Positions 62,931 to 64,000 of a stretch of 64,000 bases of DNA are shown in pieces. Within the stretch, counting starts at the first letter, position 1; every line of letters starts with the position of its first letter. Made by a program: the position numbers and the translations under genes. The DNA comes from Microvelia longipes. Its lineage: Eukaryota; Arthropoda; Insecta; Hemiptera; Veliidae. The stretch is taken from assembly GCA_018340805.1 (NCBI GenBank), contig JACMZG010000008.1, positions 22,446,762-22,510,761 of the forward strand, in the 5' to 3' direction. Under the pieces are notes generated by a model. It saw nothing but the letters and a program-made list of their open reading frames with translations. It was not told the DNA's origin and searched no databases.

Positions 62931-64000
62931 ATTCAAAGATTACTTTCAAGTTTAAACTCCCCAGTGTGGTACCCGCATTATGTAAATTGAATAAGTAAAG
63001 ATATGTAGGGGAGAGTTATGAATTAGAAATAAAAAAAAAAATGAATTCTATCCGAGTTTTACTTTGTGTGATAGTGACATAATGTCATGTAAACATTGTA
63101 ACCCCAACTAATGTAAAAAATACAACTTTTTGATTTGTCATTTTCTTTACCTGGAAAATCTTCCTTGCAGATTCACATTCAGACCTTATAGATCCCAGTT
63201 CTCTTAGTATTTTTCATAATTAAATTTGGAAAGATTTTCTTGTTAAATAATTTCTTATATTCTTGAGGTAAATGACATAAAAATTATAAGGCTAGTTAAA
63301 TATTAATTGTGCTTAGATGTTTCCTTTGTGCGTTTTATCTATCGAGCTTTTTGTATCATCGTTTTTAACTCTATAGCAATGGATGTATAATAAATTACGT
63401 GTAAATATTTGTAGAGTAATCTTTACATGTCTTAAGGGTTCTACTGCAAGTGACGCGACAAATGCGCAATACTTCTAAATCTTTTCCTATATATACCCAC
63501 GGTATAAATAAGGAAAAGTAAAAGTTGTGTTGAACTCTTCTAACTTACTAGATGTTGGAGTTTTTATAGATCTTTATGTTATGATTTATTTCTGTTACCA
63601 TCCAACGTATATTACCCACTATTTATTTACAAACATGTCCTAACGCAGACATGTTTATAAACATTTGAACTATAATGCACCTGTTGAAAATTCAATTCTG
63701 CTATATTTTTATTTGATACGAGACTGATGTTTTCATAAAATGGATGCGACCATTTTTAATTTTGAATAAATTACTACAACTTCCTGTTGTTTTATTGTTT
63801 ATCAGACAATTGTGGTATTTTGTCAAAACATGAGTGCATGACGAGTACTTTTTTGTTAACAAATCAACATGCTATTAATGTAAGTAGTTTTTTAGCACGT
63901 TCCTTTGACATCAGGTTTAAAAAGACAATAATAAGGATTATATGGAGGATTTGACGTAGGGTAGGTTTGTAAAGGTACAATGCGACCAAAGTAAGGGTTG
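62931..64000. other. Intergenic AT-rich sequence with a family A head trace
   Basis: At about 63481-63520, CTTTTCCTATATATACCCAC and ATAAGGAAAAGTAAAAGTTG resemble the family A head. The rest is unremarkable. Confidence 0.4.

Overview
This is an AT-rich, gene-poor stretch of a metazoan nuclear genome, most likely from an arthropod, possibly an insect. That assignment is inferred from the retroelement mix (Jockey-like, RTE-like and Penelope-like), the foldback MITEs and the abundant (TA)n. No bacterial or phage organisation is visible: no operons, no ribosome binding sites, and coding content of about 1 percent. Almost every long open frame is a microsatellite or minisatellite read through in several frames, or chance.

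The only convincing intact gene is an intronless 193-codon frame at 8869-9450 (+). Its composition (Tyr/Pro/Ser-rich, repeated aromatic motifs) suggests a small structural, perhaps axonemal, protein; no family can be assigned. The other protein-coding traces are dead or partial retroelements: the 3' end of a Penelope-like element with a GIY-YIG domain at 3940-4719 (-); a 5'-truncated Jockey-like LINE with an intact RT core and a 43-nt poly(A) tail at 12606-13976 (-); a decayed RNase H-side fragment at 21263-21460 (+); and the two ends of an RTE-like LINE lying head to head at 60827-61611.

Layout. 1-8.8 kb: AT-rich sequence with large (TA)n blocks, the Penelope fragment and a small GC-rich island. 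8.9-9.5 kb: the gene. 9.5-21.5 kb: intergenic sequence with the Jockey-like element, a 161-bp MITE and diverged repeats. 21.5-34 kb: intergenic, with MITE and family-A repeats, microsatellites and a 31-bp minisatellite. 34-36.9 kb: duplicated repeats followed by a 1.9-kb minisatellite with higher-order structure. 37-47 kb: intergenic, with foldback elements and a perfect 40-bp inverted repeat. 47.3-50.3 kb: a 670-bp tandem duplication, then an 8-bp-TSD MITE inserted in the terminus of a second foldback element. 50-64 kb: family-A repeats (one with a 21-bp minisatellite), a tRNA-derived SINE and the RTE-like pieces.

Two recurring unclassified families dominate. Family A is about 250-300 bp, carries a conserved TGACGTCAT word near one end and occurs at a dozen or more places on both strands. 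Family B is a 380-430 bp foldback element with inverted arms of about 105-130 bp. There is no gene system to reconstruct: the genes do not work together, and the interest lies in the repeats and their insertion history.
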